From: Methylobacterium segetis
GTDB lineage: Bacteria; Pseudomonadota; Alphaproteobacteria; Rhizobiales; Beijerinckiaceae
Direction: 5' to 3'
DNA length: 64,000 nucleotides
Assembly (NCBI RefSeq): GCF_004348265.1
Contig: NZ_SMNT01000001.1
Coordinates: 1-64,000 of the forward strand
How positions within the stretch are numbered: position 1 is the first letter of the stretch; each line of letters begins with the position of its first letter. A model generated the notes under the pieces. That model saw only the letters and a program-made list of their open reading frames with translations. It was not told the origin of the DNA and made no database searches. Shown one piece after another: positions 18,453 through 26,939 of the stretch. The position numbers and the translations under genes are program-made.

Positions 18453-19118
18453 TCAGCGCTGCACGATCACCTTCGTGCCGACATTGGCACGGGTGTAGAG
18501 GTCCGAGACGTCGTCGTTCGTCATGCGGATGCAGCCCGAGGAGACGGCCGTGCCGATCGATTCCGGCTCGTTCGAGCCGTGGATCCGGTAGATCGTGCCG
18601 CCGAGATACATGGCACGCGCGCCGAGCGGGTTCTCGATGCCGCCCTTCATGTAGCGCGGCAGGTCGGGACGACGCTTCAGCATCTGGGCCGGCGGACGCC
18701 AATCGGGCCACTCGCGCTTCATCGTGATCGTCTGCACGCCGCCCCAGGTGAAGCCGGGCCGGCCGACGCCGACGCCGTAGCGGAGGGCCTGGCCGCCGCC
18801 GAGCACGTAGTAGAGCCGCCGCTCGGCCGTCGAGACGACGATCGTGCCGGCGCCGTAGGGTCCCGCATAGGCGACCTGCTCGCGCGGGATCGCGGACATC
18901 TGCGGCACGGCCGAGCCCGACATCGGATCGGCGGTGTTCAGCGACGCGCTGGCGGTCGGCACGGCGACCGTCTGCTGCGTCTGCGGCCGCACCCGCACCA
19001 TCAGCGCGGTGTCGAGCGGCTGGCGGGTCAGCGGGTCGATCTCATAGGCGAGAGCGGGCGTCGCCCACGCGGCGGCCGCGCAGGCGAGCCCGATCAGGGC
19101 GGGGGCGAAACGGCGCAT
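18453..19118 (-). CDS. L,D-transpeptidase (YkuD domain), exported
   Basis: A 221-residue protein with a signal peptide (cut near TPALA-YE, residue 24) and a YkuD domain from about residue 85 to the end. The active-site stretch [21 protein letters not shown] contains the catalytic His and the SSGC Cys. These enzymes make 3-3 peptidoglycan cross-links or attach proteins to peptidoglycan in the periplasm. A region of low complexity (residues 45-75) links signal and enzyme. The ATG at 19118 gives the clean signal peptide, so the longer open frame was not used. Confidence 0.9.
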   Translation of the reverse strand: MRRFAPALIGLACAAAAWATPALAYEIDPLTRQPLDTALMVRVRPQTQQTVAVPTASASLNTADPMSGSAVPQMSAIPREQVAYAGPYGAGTIVVSTAERRLYYVLGGGQALRYGVGVGRPGFTWGGVQTITMKREWPDWRPPAQMLKRRPDLPRYMKGGIENPLGARAMYLGGTIYRIHGSNEPESIGTAVSSGCIRMTNDDVSDLYTRANVGTKVIVQR

Positions 19119-19608
19119 CGAAGCCTCTCGTCGGCAGGCGAATCGTTCTGGGAACGCGATTGGAAAACAGGGGCACGTTGACGTGCCATGCGTCGCCAAG
19201 GGGTAAACGCTGCCGTACCAAAGCCAAGCTGAAAACGGGTGGGCCGGAGCGCTTGTGGGCCGACGTGACTCGGTGGCAACACTGTGGCAGCTTTGCCGTT
19301 CGCTTACCCGTGAGACGGGATTAACCCTCAGCGGCGGGAGTGTTTTTCGCTGGGCCCGCACGCCGCCAATTCGTGGCTTTCGCGTGGCGCGCTCTTGGTG
19401 GGGCGGCCTTGGGCGGGCGCCTCTTGCGCGATGCGCGACGGCGCGGGCGAGAGACAAACCGCCCCGCGTTGAAAGCCGCCCCGCCCGAGCCCCCGTCGCG
19501 CGGCGGCCGGCAAGCGTCCAGAGTTCCGGCTGCCCGTCTCTGAGACCGCGGGCCAACTCTCGAGAGCGCGTCCCTCCGACGGAGGGCGCGCCCTTTTCCC
19601 GCCGGCCT
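19119..19608. other. intergenic region upstream of the L,D-transpeptidase
   Basis: These 490 bases contain no gene I can support on either strand. They should hold the promoter of the L,D-transpeptidase gene at the left and the nadC terminator at the right (19566-19591). Base composition does not differ clearly from the surroundings, except for a slightly AT-richer patch at 19130-19350. Confidence 0.5.
19566..19591 (-). terminator. hairpin after nadC
   Basis: The plus-strand arms GCGCGTCCCTCC and GGAGGGCGCGC are complementary apart from one mismatch, around a GAC loop. The hairpin lies 18 bases downstream of the nadC stop. On the opposite strand it is followed by CCTTTTCC. Confidence 0.5.
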
Positions 19609-20466
19609 TCAGGCCGCGTCGAGCCCGAGGTCGATGATCGGCGCGCTGTGGGTGATCCAGCCGCAGGAGATCAGATCGACCCCCGAGGCCGCCACCGCCG
19701 CGACCGTGTCGCGGTTGATCCGGCCCGAAGCCTCGCTGATGGCGCGCCCGTCGATCATCGCGACGGCCTCGGCGAGCTGGGCGGGCGTCATGTTGTCGAG
19801 CAGCACGGCGTCGGCACCGACCGAGAGCGCCTCCGCCAGCTGACCCAGATCGTCGACCTCCACCTCGATCTTCACGAGGTGCCCGGCATGGGCGCGCGCC
19901 CGCTCGATCGCGGGAACGATGCCGCCTGCCACGGCCACGTGGTTGTCCTTGATCAGCACCGCGTCGTCGAGGCCGAAGCGGTGGTTCGAGCCCCCGCCCG
20001 CCCGCACCGCATGCTTCTCCAGGGCGCGCAGGCCGGGCGTGGTCTTGCGGGTGCAGACGATCCGCGCCTTGCCGTGCGGGCGCGCCGCATCCGCGAGGGA
20101 GGCGGTGGCGGTCGCGACGCCCGAGAGGCGGCAGAGGAGGTTCAGCGCCACCCGCTCGGCGGTCAGGATCGCCCGTGCCGGGCCGGACAGGCGGATCACC
20201 GTATCGCCGGGCCGGATCCGCGCGCCGTCCGCCCGCTCGACGCTCACGCTGACGGCGGGATCGATCAGCCCGAAGGCGATCACCGCTGCATAGGTTCCGG
20301 CGACGACGCCCTCCTGGCGGGCGGCGATGACGCCGTCGAGCCGCGCGGAGGGCGGCACGATCGCGTCCGTCGTGATGTCGCCCGCCCGGCCGAGATCCTC
20401 GACCAGAGCGGCCCGGACGATCGGCTCCACCAGAAGCCGCGGCAGGGGCAGGATGGGCTCGCTCAT
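19609..20466 (-). CDS. nadC: nicotinate-nucleotide diphosphorylase (carboxylating)
   Basis: A 285-residue enzyme that converts quinolinate and PRPP to nicotinate mononucleotide. Family segments are visible: EDLGRAGDITTDAIVP at the N-terminus, LNLLCRLSGVATAT, CTRKTTPGLRALEKHAVRAGG (substrate binding), DAVLIKDNHV and VEVEVDDLGQL. Its ATG overlaps the nadB stop by four bases (ATGA). It is the last gene of the nadA-nadB-nadC operon. Confidence 0.94.
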   Translation of the reverse strand: MSEPILPLPRLLVEPIVRAALVEDLGRAGDITTDAIVPPSARLDGVIAARQEGVVAGTYAAVIAFGLIDPAVSVSVERADGARIRPGDTVIRLSGPARAILTAERVALNLLCRLSGVATATASLADAARPHGKARIVCTRKTTPGLRALEKHAVRAGGGSNHRFGLDDAVLIKDNHVAVAGGIVPAIERARAHAGHLVKIEVEVDDLGQLAEALSVGADAVLLDNMTPAQLAEAVAMIDGRAISEASGRINRDTVAAVAASGVDLISCGWITHSAPIIDLGLDAA

Positions 20467-21986
20467 GACAGCATCTCCGCGAAGCGCTGGCCTTCGAGGG
20501 CGCGCTCGACCTCGGCGAGGCGGGTCTCGCTGTGGCGGGCCGCCCCCATCCCGGGATGATCGCTGCGCCAATGCGCGCCCCGGCTCTCCTGCCGACGCAG
20601 GGCACTCTCGGCGATGAGCAGGCCGGTGAGCGCGGCGCCGCATCCCGTCTCGGCGAGGGCGCTGAGGCGCGCCACGGCCTCGGTAAGGCCCTCCGCATCG
20701 CGCACGACGCCGACGCGCCGCTCCATCACGGCGCGCACGGCCGCGATCCGGCTCGGCGCGGGTGCGTCGGCCTCGCGCGGCGGCCGCACGGCACCGGTCG
20801 GCGGCTCCTCGAGGCGATCCGCGATCCAGCCGGCATAGGCGAGCGCCTCGAGGAGCGAGTTGCTAGCCAGCCGATTCGCCCCGTGCAGCCCGGTCGAGGC
20901 CACCTCGCCGCAGGCGTAGAGACCGGGCACCGTGCTGCGGCCCGCGGCGTCCACGAGCACGCCGCCCATGTGGTAATGCGCGGCGGGGCGCACCGGGATC
21001 GGCTCGCGCGCCGGGTCGATGCCGGCGGCCGCGCAGAGGGCGGCGACGGTGGGAAATCGGGTCGGCATCCGCGCGCCGAGCTCGCCTCTCGCGTCGAGGA
21101 AGACCCGCTCGCCGCGCGCGAGAGCCTGGAAGATGCCGCGGGCGACGACGTCGCGAGGCGCGAGGTCGCCCCCCTCGATGCCGGCCATCACCCGGTCTCC
21201 GCGCCCGTCGATCAGGCATGCGCCCTCCCCGCGAAGCGCCTCCGTCGCGAGCGGCATCGGGTCGCCGCCCGCCGCGATCGCGGTGGGGTGGAACTGCACG
21301 AATTCGAGATCGCGCAGGCTCGCGCCCGCCCGCGCCGCCAGCGCGAGGCCGCGCCCGACGGCGCCACGCGGATTCGTGGTCGAGGCGTAGAGGCCGCCGA
21401 CGCCGCCCGTCGCGAGGACGACGGCCCGCGCCTGGATCCGGAACCGCGCCCCGTCGCGCTCGCAGACGACGCCGGCGACGGCACCCGCCTCGTCCTGCAG
21501 GAGATCGCGCACGGTCGCGACGACGACCTCGATCGACGGCGTCAGCGCGACGGCGCGGACGAGCCCGTCGAGCACGGCACGCCCGGTCGAATCGCCACCT
21601 GCCCGGACGATGCGGCGCCGGCTATGGGCGGCCTCGAGGCCGAGGGCGAGCGCCCCGTCCTCCTGGCGGTCGAAGGGCACGCCGATCCGGACGAGCCAGT
21701 CGATCAGCCCCGGTCCGGCTTCCGCGACCCGCCGCGCCACAGCGGGCTCGGTGAGGCCGGCGCCCGCCGCTTCCGTGTCGGCCGCGTGCAGGTGGGGTGC
21801 ATCGTCCGCCCCGATCGTCGCCGCGATGCCGCCCTGCGCCCAGCCCGTGGCGGTGCCGGAGCCGAGCGGGGCCGCGGTCACCAGCGTCACCGGGCGCGGC
21901 GCGAGGCGCAGCGCGACCGCGAGGCCGGCGACGCCCGCCCCGACCACGACGACGCGGTTGGCGGGATTGCGAGCCGGAGCGTTCAT
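20463..21986 (-). CDS. nadB: L-aspartate oxidase
   Basis: A 507-residue flavoprotein. The FAD-binding [18 protein letters not shown] lies at residues 11-28. [15 protein letters not shown] follows at about 50, [10 protein letters not shown] and [14 protein letters not shown] are the substrate-site regions, and [20 protein letters not shown] is the FAD-proximal C-terminal motif. It oxidises aspartate to iminoaspartate for NadA. Both ends overlap the neighbouring nad genes by four bases, so the operon is fully coupled. Confidence 0.94.
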   Translation of the reverse strand: MNAPARNPANRVVVVGAGVAGLAVALRLAPRPVTLVTAAPLGSGTATGWAQGGIAATIGADDAPHLHAADTEAAGAGLTEPAVARRVAEAGPGLIDWLVRIGVPFDRQEDGALALGLEAAHSRRRIVRAGGDSTGRAVLDGLVRAVALTPSIEVVVATVRDLLQDEAGAVAGVVCERDGARFRIQARAVVLATGGVGGLYASTTNPRGAVGRGLALAARAGASLRDLEFVQFHPTAIAAGGDPMPLATEALRGEGACLIDGRGDRVMAGIEGGDLAPRDVVARGIFQALARGERVFLDARGELGARMPTRFPTVAALCAAAGIDPAREPIPVRPAAHYHMGGVLVDAAGRSTVPGLYACGEVASTGLHGANRLASNSLLEALAYAGWIADRLEEPPTGAVRPPREADAPAPSRIAAVRAVMERRVGVVRDAEGLTEAVARLSALAETGCGAALTGLLIAESALRRQESRGAHWRSDHPGMGAARHSETRLAEVERALEGQRFAEMLS

Positions 21987-23002
21987 CGCGCTTTGACCGC
22001 CAGCATGCGCTCGACCGCCGCGCGGGCGCGGTCGGCAAGCTCCGGCTCGACCGTGACCTCGTAGGTCATCGTCTCGAGCGCGCGCCGGATGTTCGACAGG
22101 CTCATCCGCTTCATGTGCGGGCACATGTTGCAGGGCTTGATGAACTCGATGTCGGGGTTCGCCGCGGCGATGTTGTCGGCCATCGAGCACTCGGTGACCA
22201 GGACGACCTGAGCCGGACGCTTCTGCTCCACGAAGTTCATCATCATCGCGGTCGAGCCGGAGAAATCGGACTCGGCCACGACCTCGGGCGGGCATTCCGG
22301 ATGCGCGATCACGGTGACGCCGGGATAGCTCTCGCGCACCTCGCGAATGTCGGCGGGCGTGAAGCGCTCGTGCACCTCGCAATGCCCGGCCCAGGTCAGG
22401 ATCTCGATCTCGGGCAGCGCCGCCTGGACGTTCTGCGCCAGGAACTCGTCCGGGATCATCAGGACGCGCGGTGCGTTCAGCGACTTGATCACGTCGACCG
22501 CGTTGCCGGACGTGCAGCAGAGATCGGATTCGGCCTTCACCGCGGCCGAGGTGTTCACGTAGGTCACGATCGGCACGCCCGGATAGCGGGCGCGCAGCGT
22601 GCGCACGTCCTCGGCCGTGATCGAATCGGCGAGCGAGCACCCGGCCCGCATGTCGGGGATCAGCACCGTCTTCGACGGATTCAGGAGCTTCGCCGTCTCG
22701 GCCATGAAGTGGACGCCGGCGAGGACGATCACGTCGGCGTCGACCTTCGCCGCCTCCCGCGCCAGGGCGAGGCTGTCGCCCACGATGTCGGACACCGTGT
22801 GGAAGATCTCCGGCGCTTGGTAATTGTGCGCCAGGATGACCGCGTTGCGCTCGCGCTTCAGGCGCAGGATCGCTTCGACGTCCGACGCCAGGGCCGGCCA
22901 CTCGATCGCGGGAACGTGACGGCTCACCCGCGCGTAGATGTCCGGCAGGGGAAGCGATCCGGGCGTGGCTCCGCGCGCGAGCGGGAAACTGGTCGCCGCC
23001 AT
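21983..23002 (-). CDS. nadA: quinolinate synthase
   Basis: A 339-residue [4Fe-4S] enzyme that condenses iminoaspartate and dihydroxyacetone phosphate. Cluster cysteines are in [17 protein letters not shown] and [23 protein letters not shown] and [11 protein letters not shown] are also typical. The frame opens at 23032 inside an operator-like palindrome; the ATG at 23002 has GGAGGA ending five bases upstream and begins at the conserved region, so I chose it. It is the first gene of nadABC and is likely repressed through the two palindromes upstream. Confidence 0.93.
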   Translation of the reverse strand: MAATSFPLARGATPGSLPLPDIYARVSRHVPAIEWPALASDVEAILRLKRERNAVILAHNYQAPEIFHTVSDIVGDSLALAREAAKVDADVIVLAGVHFMAETAKLLNPSKTVLIPDMRAGCSLADSITAEDVRTLRARYPGVPIVTYVNTSAAVKAESDLCCTSGNAVDVIKSLNAPRVLMIPDEFLAQNVQAALPEIEILTWAGHCEVHERFTPADIREVRESYPGVTVIAHPECPPEVVAESDFSGSTAMMMNFVEQKRPAQVVLVTECSMADNIAAANPDIEFIKPCNMCPHMKRMSLSNIRRALETMTYEVTVEPELADRARAAVERMLAVKAR

Positions 23003-23015
23003 GGCGTCCTCCATT

Positions 23016-23032
23016 ATGCTCACTTTGAGCAT
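23016..23032. promoter_or_regulatory. operator-like palindrome 1 before nadA
   Basis: ATGCTCA-CTT-TGAGCAT is a perfect 7-base inverted repeat ending 14 bases upstream of the nadA start. It shares the ATGCT...TGAGCAT pattern with a second palindrome about 59 bases further upstream. From memory this resembles the NadQ motif proposed for Rhizobiales, and a NadQ-like protein is encoded at 10068-11060. Confidence 0.6.
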
Positions 23033-23072
23033 TCCGGAGCCTAAGTTAGGCGGCGCAGATCCCGATGTCCAG

Positions 23073-23093
23073 ATATGCTGAGACTGAGCATAT
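23073..23093. promoter_or_regulatory. operator-like palindrome 2 before nadA
   Basis: The arms ATATGCT and AGCATAT are exact reverse complements around GAGACTG. The inner 17 bases match palindrome 1 at ATGCT and TGAGCAT. The centre-to-centre spacing is about 59 bases. Two matching sites in front of one operon favour a real operator pair. Confidence 0.6.
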
Positions 23094-23096
23094 CAA

Positions 23097-23130
23097 TTTT
23101 GCGACGCACTGTTCGGTGTGCGTCGCAAAA
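23097..23130. terminator. 13-bp perfect hairpin after the aldo/keto reductase gene
   Basis: TTTTGCGACGCAC is separated by 8 bases from its exact reverse complement GTGCGTCGCAAAA. It lies 24 bases downstream of the aldo/keto reductase stop. The T-run is in the 5' arm on both strands, so a U-tail after the stem is missing. It may still stop readthrough into the nadA control region. Confidence 0.5.
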
Positions 23131-23153
23131 AGCCCGTTTCCGCGGGTTGCGGT

Positions 23154-23984
23154 TCAGCCGAAGGTGTCGGGGTTCGGGCCGATGCGCCCGTCCGGCCTGT
23201 CGAGGCTGGCGATGGCCCGGCGATCCTCCTCGCCGAGAGCGAAATCGAACACGCCGATGTTCTCGGCGATGCGGGCCGGCGTCGCCGTCTTCGGGATCGC
23301 GACGAGACCGGTCTCGAGGTGCCAGCGCAGCACGATCTGCGCCGGTGTGCGGCGATGCGCGCCTGCGATGCGGGTGAGGACGGGGTCGGCGAGTTCCTTG
23401 CCCTGCCCGAGCGGGCTCCAGGATTCGGTCACGATGCCGTGCGCCTCGTGGAAGGCGCGCAGCTCCGCCTGCTGAAAACGCGGGTGAAGCTCGATCTGGT
23501 TGATTGCGGGCACGATCCCGGTCTCGCCGATGATCCGTTCGAGCTGCGCCACCGTGAAATTCGAGACGCCGATCGAGAGGGCGCGCCCCTCCTCGCGCAG
23601 CGCGGCAAGGGCTCGCCACGTCTCCAGGTAGAGGTTCCGCTCCGGGCAGGGCCAGTGGATCAGGTAGAGGTCCACATGCTCCAGCCCGAGCCGGGTGAGG
23701 CTCTCGTCGAAGGCGCGCCGCGCCGCGCCGCTTCCCTGGCTGTCGTTCCAGAGCTTCGTCGTGACGAACAGATCCTCCCGCCCGACCCCGGCCTCCCGGA
23801 TCGCCTGCCCGACGCCGCGCTCGTTCCCGTAGATGGCCGCGGTATCGATGGAGCGATAGCCGGCGCCGATGGCGCGGCCGACGATGTCGGGGGCGTCCGC
23901 CTCGGCGAGCTGATAGACGCCGAACCCGAGTTGCGGCATGGCGCGGCCGTCGTGGAGGCGAAGGGTCGGCACGGAAACGGGCAT
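23154..23984 (-). CDS. aldo/keto reductase
   Basis: A 276-residue NADPH-type aldo/keto reductase of the 2,5-diketogluconate reductase branch. The catalytic tetrad can be read: Asp and Tyr in SIDTAAIYGNE, Lys in TTKLWN and His in LIHWPCP. The cofactor region IPKTATPARIAENIGVFDF is near the end. The substrate cannot be predicted. I used the ATG at 23984; the longer open frame upstream is Arg-rich noise. It is monocistronic and ends shortly before the nadA operators. Confidence 0.9.
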   Translation of the reverse strand: MPVSVPTLRLHDGRAMPQLGFGVYQLAEADAPDIVGRAIGAGYRSIDTAAIYGNERGVGQAIREAGVGREDLFVTTKLWNDSQGSGAARRAFDESLTRLGLEHVDLYLIHWPCPERNLYLETWRALAALREEGRALSIGVSNFTVAQLERIIGETGIVPAINQIELHPRFQQAELRAFHEAHGIVTESWSPLGQGKELADPVLTRIAGAHRRTPAQIVLRWHLETGLVAIPKTATPARIAENIGVFDFALGEEDRRAIASLDRPDGRIGPNPDTFG

Positions 23985-24361
23985 CGGGCACTCCGTCGAC
24001 GCCGCGGCCTGCGCGACGGTTCGCTGGGCGGCGCAGGGCGCGCGACGCCGGCATCGATCGGGCCACAGGTGGCGCCGCGAGCCCCCATGTCCAGGGCGGC
24101 GCTCGACCGCATCTCGCACAGTCCCCTCAAGCAGTGCCAAGCTCTACTGTCTTTCACTGCATTGCGACGGTTGTCGCCGTGTACTTGGAAGCAGCCACTT
24201 CGCGCGTAGGGTCGCGCGCGCGGATTTCGAGCAACGATCTGCGCATCAATCGAGCCTGCGCGGTAACCTATGTTGAGGCGACGCTTGTGCGGGCCGGCAA
24301 GATCGGGATTCAAGCGTGCGGATCTTCTTCCGGACGCGTCTGCCTGGTCGATCGGAGAACG
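23985..24361. other. divergent intergenic region before the NepR-EcfG sigma gene
   Basis: These 377 bases separate the divergent aldo/keto reductase and sigma factor genes. The stretch 24130-24350 is visibly less GC-rich. I looked for the EcfG promoter pattern (GGAAC, 16-17 bases, CGTT) and found only a weak partial match near 24268, which I do not call. The frame of the sigma gene is open into this region, but the sequence there has no domain similarity. Confidence 0.4.
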
Positions 24362-25099
24362 ATGCCTGCCGCCAAGGAACAGGATGCGATCGCGCTTCTC
24401 CCCGTCTCTCTGACCGCTGCGATCCGGGTCCATCTCGGGAACCTCTTGAAGAAGGCCTACGCGGACGTGACGGCCGCCGCGCCTCCCGACCGCATCGGCG
24501 AGTTGCTCGCCCGCCTGCAGCACGCGCTCGCGGAGACGGACGACCGGAATGCGCGCGCCTTCCGCAACGGGCTCGTCGACGCGCTGCCGAGCCTGCAGAG
24601 CTTCGCCGTCTCGCTCACCCGCAACCCGACCCGCGCCGACGATCTCGTGCAGGACACCGTGATGCGCGCGTGGCGCAGCCGGGAGCGGTTCGAGCCGGGC
24701 ACGAATCTCGGCGCGTGGCTCTTCACCATCATGCGCAACGCCTTCTACAGCGAGCACCGGCGGCAGGCTCGCGAGGTGTCCGACAGCGAGGGCGATCTCG
24801 CCGCCCGGGTCGCCACGGTGCCGAGCCAGACCGGCCATCTCGACCTGCAGGATGCCCGCGCCGCCCTCGACCGCCTCCCCGCCCCGATGCGCGAGGCCCT
24901 GATCCTCGTCACGATCGAGGATCTGACCTACGAGGAGGCCGCCGCGGTGATGAATTGCCGCGTCGGGACCGTGAAGAGCCGTGTCTGGCGCGCGCGCGAC
25001 CAGCTCGCGCTCCTGCTCGGCTACACGGCCGAGGAGATCGGCGCCGATCGCATCACGCTCTCCGCCCTCGGCGGCCCGGTGGTCAGCGCCGAGATGTGA
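24362..25099 (+). CDS. EcfG-type sigma factor with an N-terminal NepR-like segment
   Basis: A 245-residue protein. Residues about 75-140 are sigma region 2 (DDLVQDTVMRAWRSRERFEPG, NLGAWLFTIMRNAFYSEHRR) and about 180-235 region 4 (EALILVTIEDLTYEEAAAVM, CRVGTVKSRVWRARDQL), in the style of the alphaproteobacterial general stress factor EcfG. Residues 21-56 resemble the NepR anti-sigma factor: the Gly, Leu, Tyr, Val, PDR and LL positions fall in the right order and spacing. NepR normally binds EcfG until phosphorylated PhyR removes it, so a fusion would be self-inhibited. The ATG at 24362 lies just before this segment. No phyR is in the window. Confidence 0.75.
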   Translation: MPAAKEQDAIALLPVSLTAAIRVHLGNLLKKAYADVTAAAPPDRIGELLARLQHALAETDDRNARAFRNGLVDALPSLQSFAVSLTRNPTRADDLVQDTVMRAWRSRERFEPGTNLGAWLFTIMRNAFYSEHRRQAREVSDSEGDLAARVATVPSQTGHLDLQDARAALDRLPAPMREALILVTIEDLTYEEAAAVMNCRVGTVKSRVWRARDQLALLLGYTAEEIGADRITLSALGGPVVSAEM

Positions 25100-25227
25100 T
25101 GCCTGCATAGGCCTGCCCGCGCGCAATCGGCGCAGTCCGGCCGGCGCGCCGGCCCGGATCGATCTTTGCCGAGCCCGCGTTGTCCGAGCTTCGTAGCGAA
25201 GCTGTCGCGGGCTTGGGCATCGTGCGC

Positions 25228-25938
25228 ATGGGCAACTCGGACAAGGACATCTCGGGCAACGGCAGTCCGGGCAAGAGCAGTCTGGACAGGAGCGCGACCG
25301 ACCGGCCGTCGGACCTCACCCGCAGGGCGATGATGGAAGGCTGCGTCGCCGCGGCCGCCTTCGGGGCCGTGGGCTTCCCCGTTCGTCCCGCCGACGCGGC
25401 GCCGAGCCCGGGCGATCCGGCTCCCGAGACGATGCCGGTCCGCCTGACGATCAACGGCACGCCGCGCGATCTCGTCCTCGACACCCGCACGACGCTCCTC
25501 GACGCGCTGCGCGAGCATCTCGACCTGAATGGAACGAAGAAGGGCTGCGATCACGGCCAGTGCGGCGCCTGCACGGTGCTCGTCGACGGGCGCCGCATCA
25601 ATGCCTGCCTGTCGCTCGCCGCGATGCACGAGGGCGACGCGATCACGACGATCGAGGGCTTGGCGAACGGGGACGAGCTGCACCCGCTCCAGGCCGCCTT
25701 CCTGCACCGGGACGGGTATCAGTGCGGCTATTGCACCCCGGGCCAGATCTGCTCGGCGGCGGGGATGCTCGCCGAGGTCGAGGCCGGCTGGCCGAGCCAC
25801 GTCACGGAGGATCTCACCGAGCCGGTCGCCCTGACGGATGCGGAGGTCCGGGAGCGGATGAGCGGCAATCTCTGCCGCTGCAGCGCCTACCCGAACATCG
25901 TCGCGGCGATCCGCGACGCCGCCGGCACGAAGCTCTGA
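25228..25938 (+). CDS. [2Fe-2S] subunit of a periplasmic aldehyde oxidoreductase (PaoA-like)
   Basis: A 236-residue protein. A twin-arginine signal is visible ([20 protein letters not shown]), so it should be exported folded by Tat together with its partners. The N-terminal [2Fe-2S] cluster cysteines are in [23 protein letters not shown] and the second cluster is in [10 protein letters not shown] plus GNLCRCSAY. It passes electrons from the Moco subunit encoded downstream. The start is uncertain: ATG 25228 or TTG 25180. The first 25 codons contain imperfect 15-base repeats. Confidence 0.85.
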   Translation: MGNSDKDISGNGSPGKSSLDRSATDRPSDLTRRAMMEGCVAAAAFGAVGFPVRPADAAPSPGDPAPETMPVRLTINGTPRDLVLDTRTTLLDALREHLDLNGTKKGCDHGQCGACTVLVDGRRINACLSLAAMHEGDAITTIEGLANGDELHPLQAAFLHRDGYQCGYCTPGQICSAAGMLAEVEAGWPSHVTEDLTEPVALTDAEVRERMSGNLCRCSAYPNIVAAIRDAAGTKL

Positions 25939-25948
25939 GGGGCGCGCG

Positions 25949-26920
25949 ATGAAGGCTTTCCGCTACGAGCGCCCGGCGAGCATCGAGGAGGCGGCCCGGC
26001 TCGCCGCCGACCGCCCGAATGCCCGCTTCATCGCGGGCGGCACGAACCTGCTCGACCTGATGAAGTTGCAGGTCGAGACACCCGCGACGTTGATCGACGT
26101 GAACCGGCTGCCGCTCGGCCGTGTGGAGGCCACGCCGGACGGCGGTCTGCGCATCGGCGCGCTCGTGCGCAACGCCGATCTCGCGGCACATCCGCGCGTC
26201 AGGAGCGAGTACGCGGTGCTCTCGAAGGCGCTGCTGGCCGGTGCCTCGGGGCAGTTGCGCAACAAGGCGACAACCGCCGGAAACCTGCTCCAGCGCACCC
26301 GCTGCTATTATTTCTACGACACGACGAAACCCTGCAACAAGCGCGAGCCGGGCTCCGGCTGCGCGGCGATCGGCGGCTTCAACCGCATCCATGCCGTGCT
26401 CGGCGCGAGCGAGGCCTGCATCGCCACGAACCCCTCCGACATGAACGTCGCGATGCGCGCCCTCGACGCCGTGGTCGAGACGGTGGCGCCGGACGGCGCC
26501 GCGCGACAGATCCCGATCGCGGATTTCCACCGGCTGCCCGGCGACACGCCCCAGACCGAGACCGACCTCCGGCCCGGCGAGCTGATCACGGCCGTGACGC
26601 TGCCGAAGCCGGTCAAGGGCGTGCACCTCTACCGGAAGGTGCGCGACCGCGCCTCCTATGCCTTCGCCGTGGTCTCGGTGGCGGCGATCATCGACAAGGA
26701 GGGGGACAAGGTCGGCGCCGCGCGGCTCGCCTTCGGCGGCCTTGCCCACAAGCCCTGGCGGGTCGAGGGCGCGGAGGCGGCCCTCGTCGCCTCGGGCCGT
26801 GCCGACGACGCGGCCGACGCGGTGCTCCGGGGCGCCCGCGGCCAGGGCGGCAACGACTTCAAGATCCCGCTCGCGCGGCGGACCCTGCGCGCGGTCGTCG
26901 CCGAAGCGACACGCGCCTGA
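25949..26920 (+). CDS. FAD-binding subunit of the aldehyde oxidoreductase (PaoB-like)
   Basis: A 323-residue flavoprotein subunit with the FAD-binding segments [14 protein letters not shown] and [21 protein letters not shown] Cys-rich insertion follows ([20 protein letters not shown] and then GSGCAA), which in E. coli PaoB holds an additional [4Fe-4S] cluster. This insertion separates PaoB-type subunits from ordinary xanthine dehydrogenase FAD subunits. The gene starts 10 bases after paoA-like and is followed 19 bases later by the Moco subunit. Confidence 0.87.
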   Translation: MKAFRYERPASIEEAARLAADRPNARFIAGGTNLLDLMKLQVETPATLIDVNRLPLGRVEATPDGGLRIGALVRNADLAAHPRVRSEYAVLSKALLAGASGQLRNKATTAGNLLQRTRCYYFYDTTKPCNKREPGSGCAAIGGFNRIHAVLGASEACIATNPSDMNVAMRALDAVVETVAPDGAARQIPIADFHRLPGDTPQTETDLRPGELITAVTLPKPVKGVHLYRKVRDRASYAFAVVSVAAIIDKEGDKVGAARLAFGGLAHKPWRVEGAEAALVASGRADDAADAVLRGARGQGGNDFKIPLARRTLRAVVAEATRA

Positions 26921-26939
26921 GCCGAGGGGACAAGCTGTC

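Noticed and set aside
23097..23130. Classical intrinsic terminator with U-tail
   Set aside because: The stem is perfect, but on both strands the T-run is in the 5' arm and A-residues follow the stem. It is kept only as a possible hairpin terminator.
24240..24361. EcfG-dependent promoter in front of the sigma gene
   Set aside because: Only a partial match (GTAAC and a later CTT) was found, and the spacing is not convincing.
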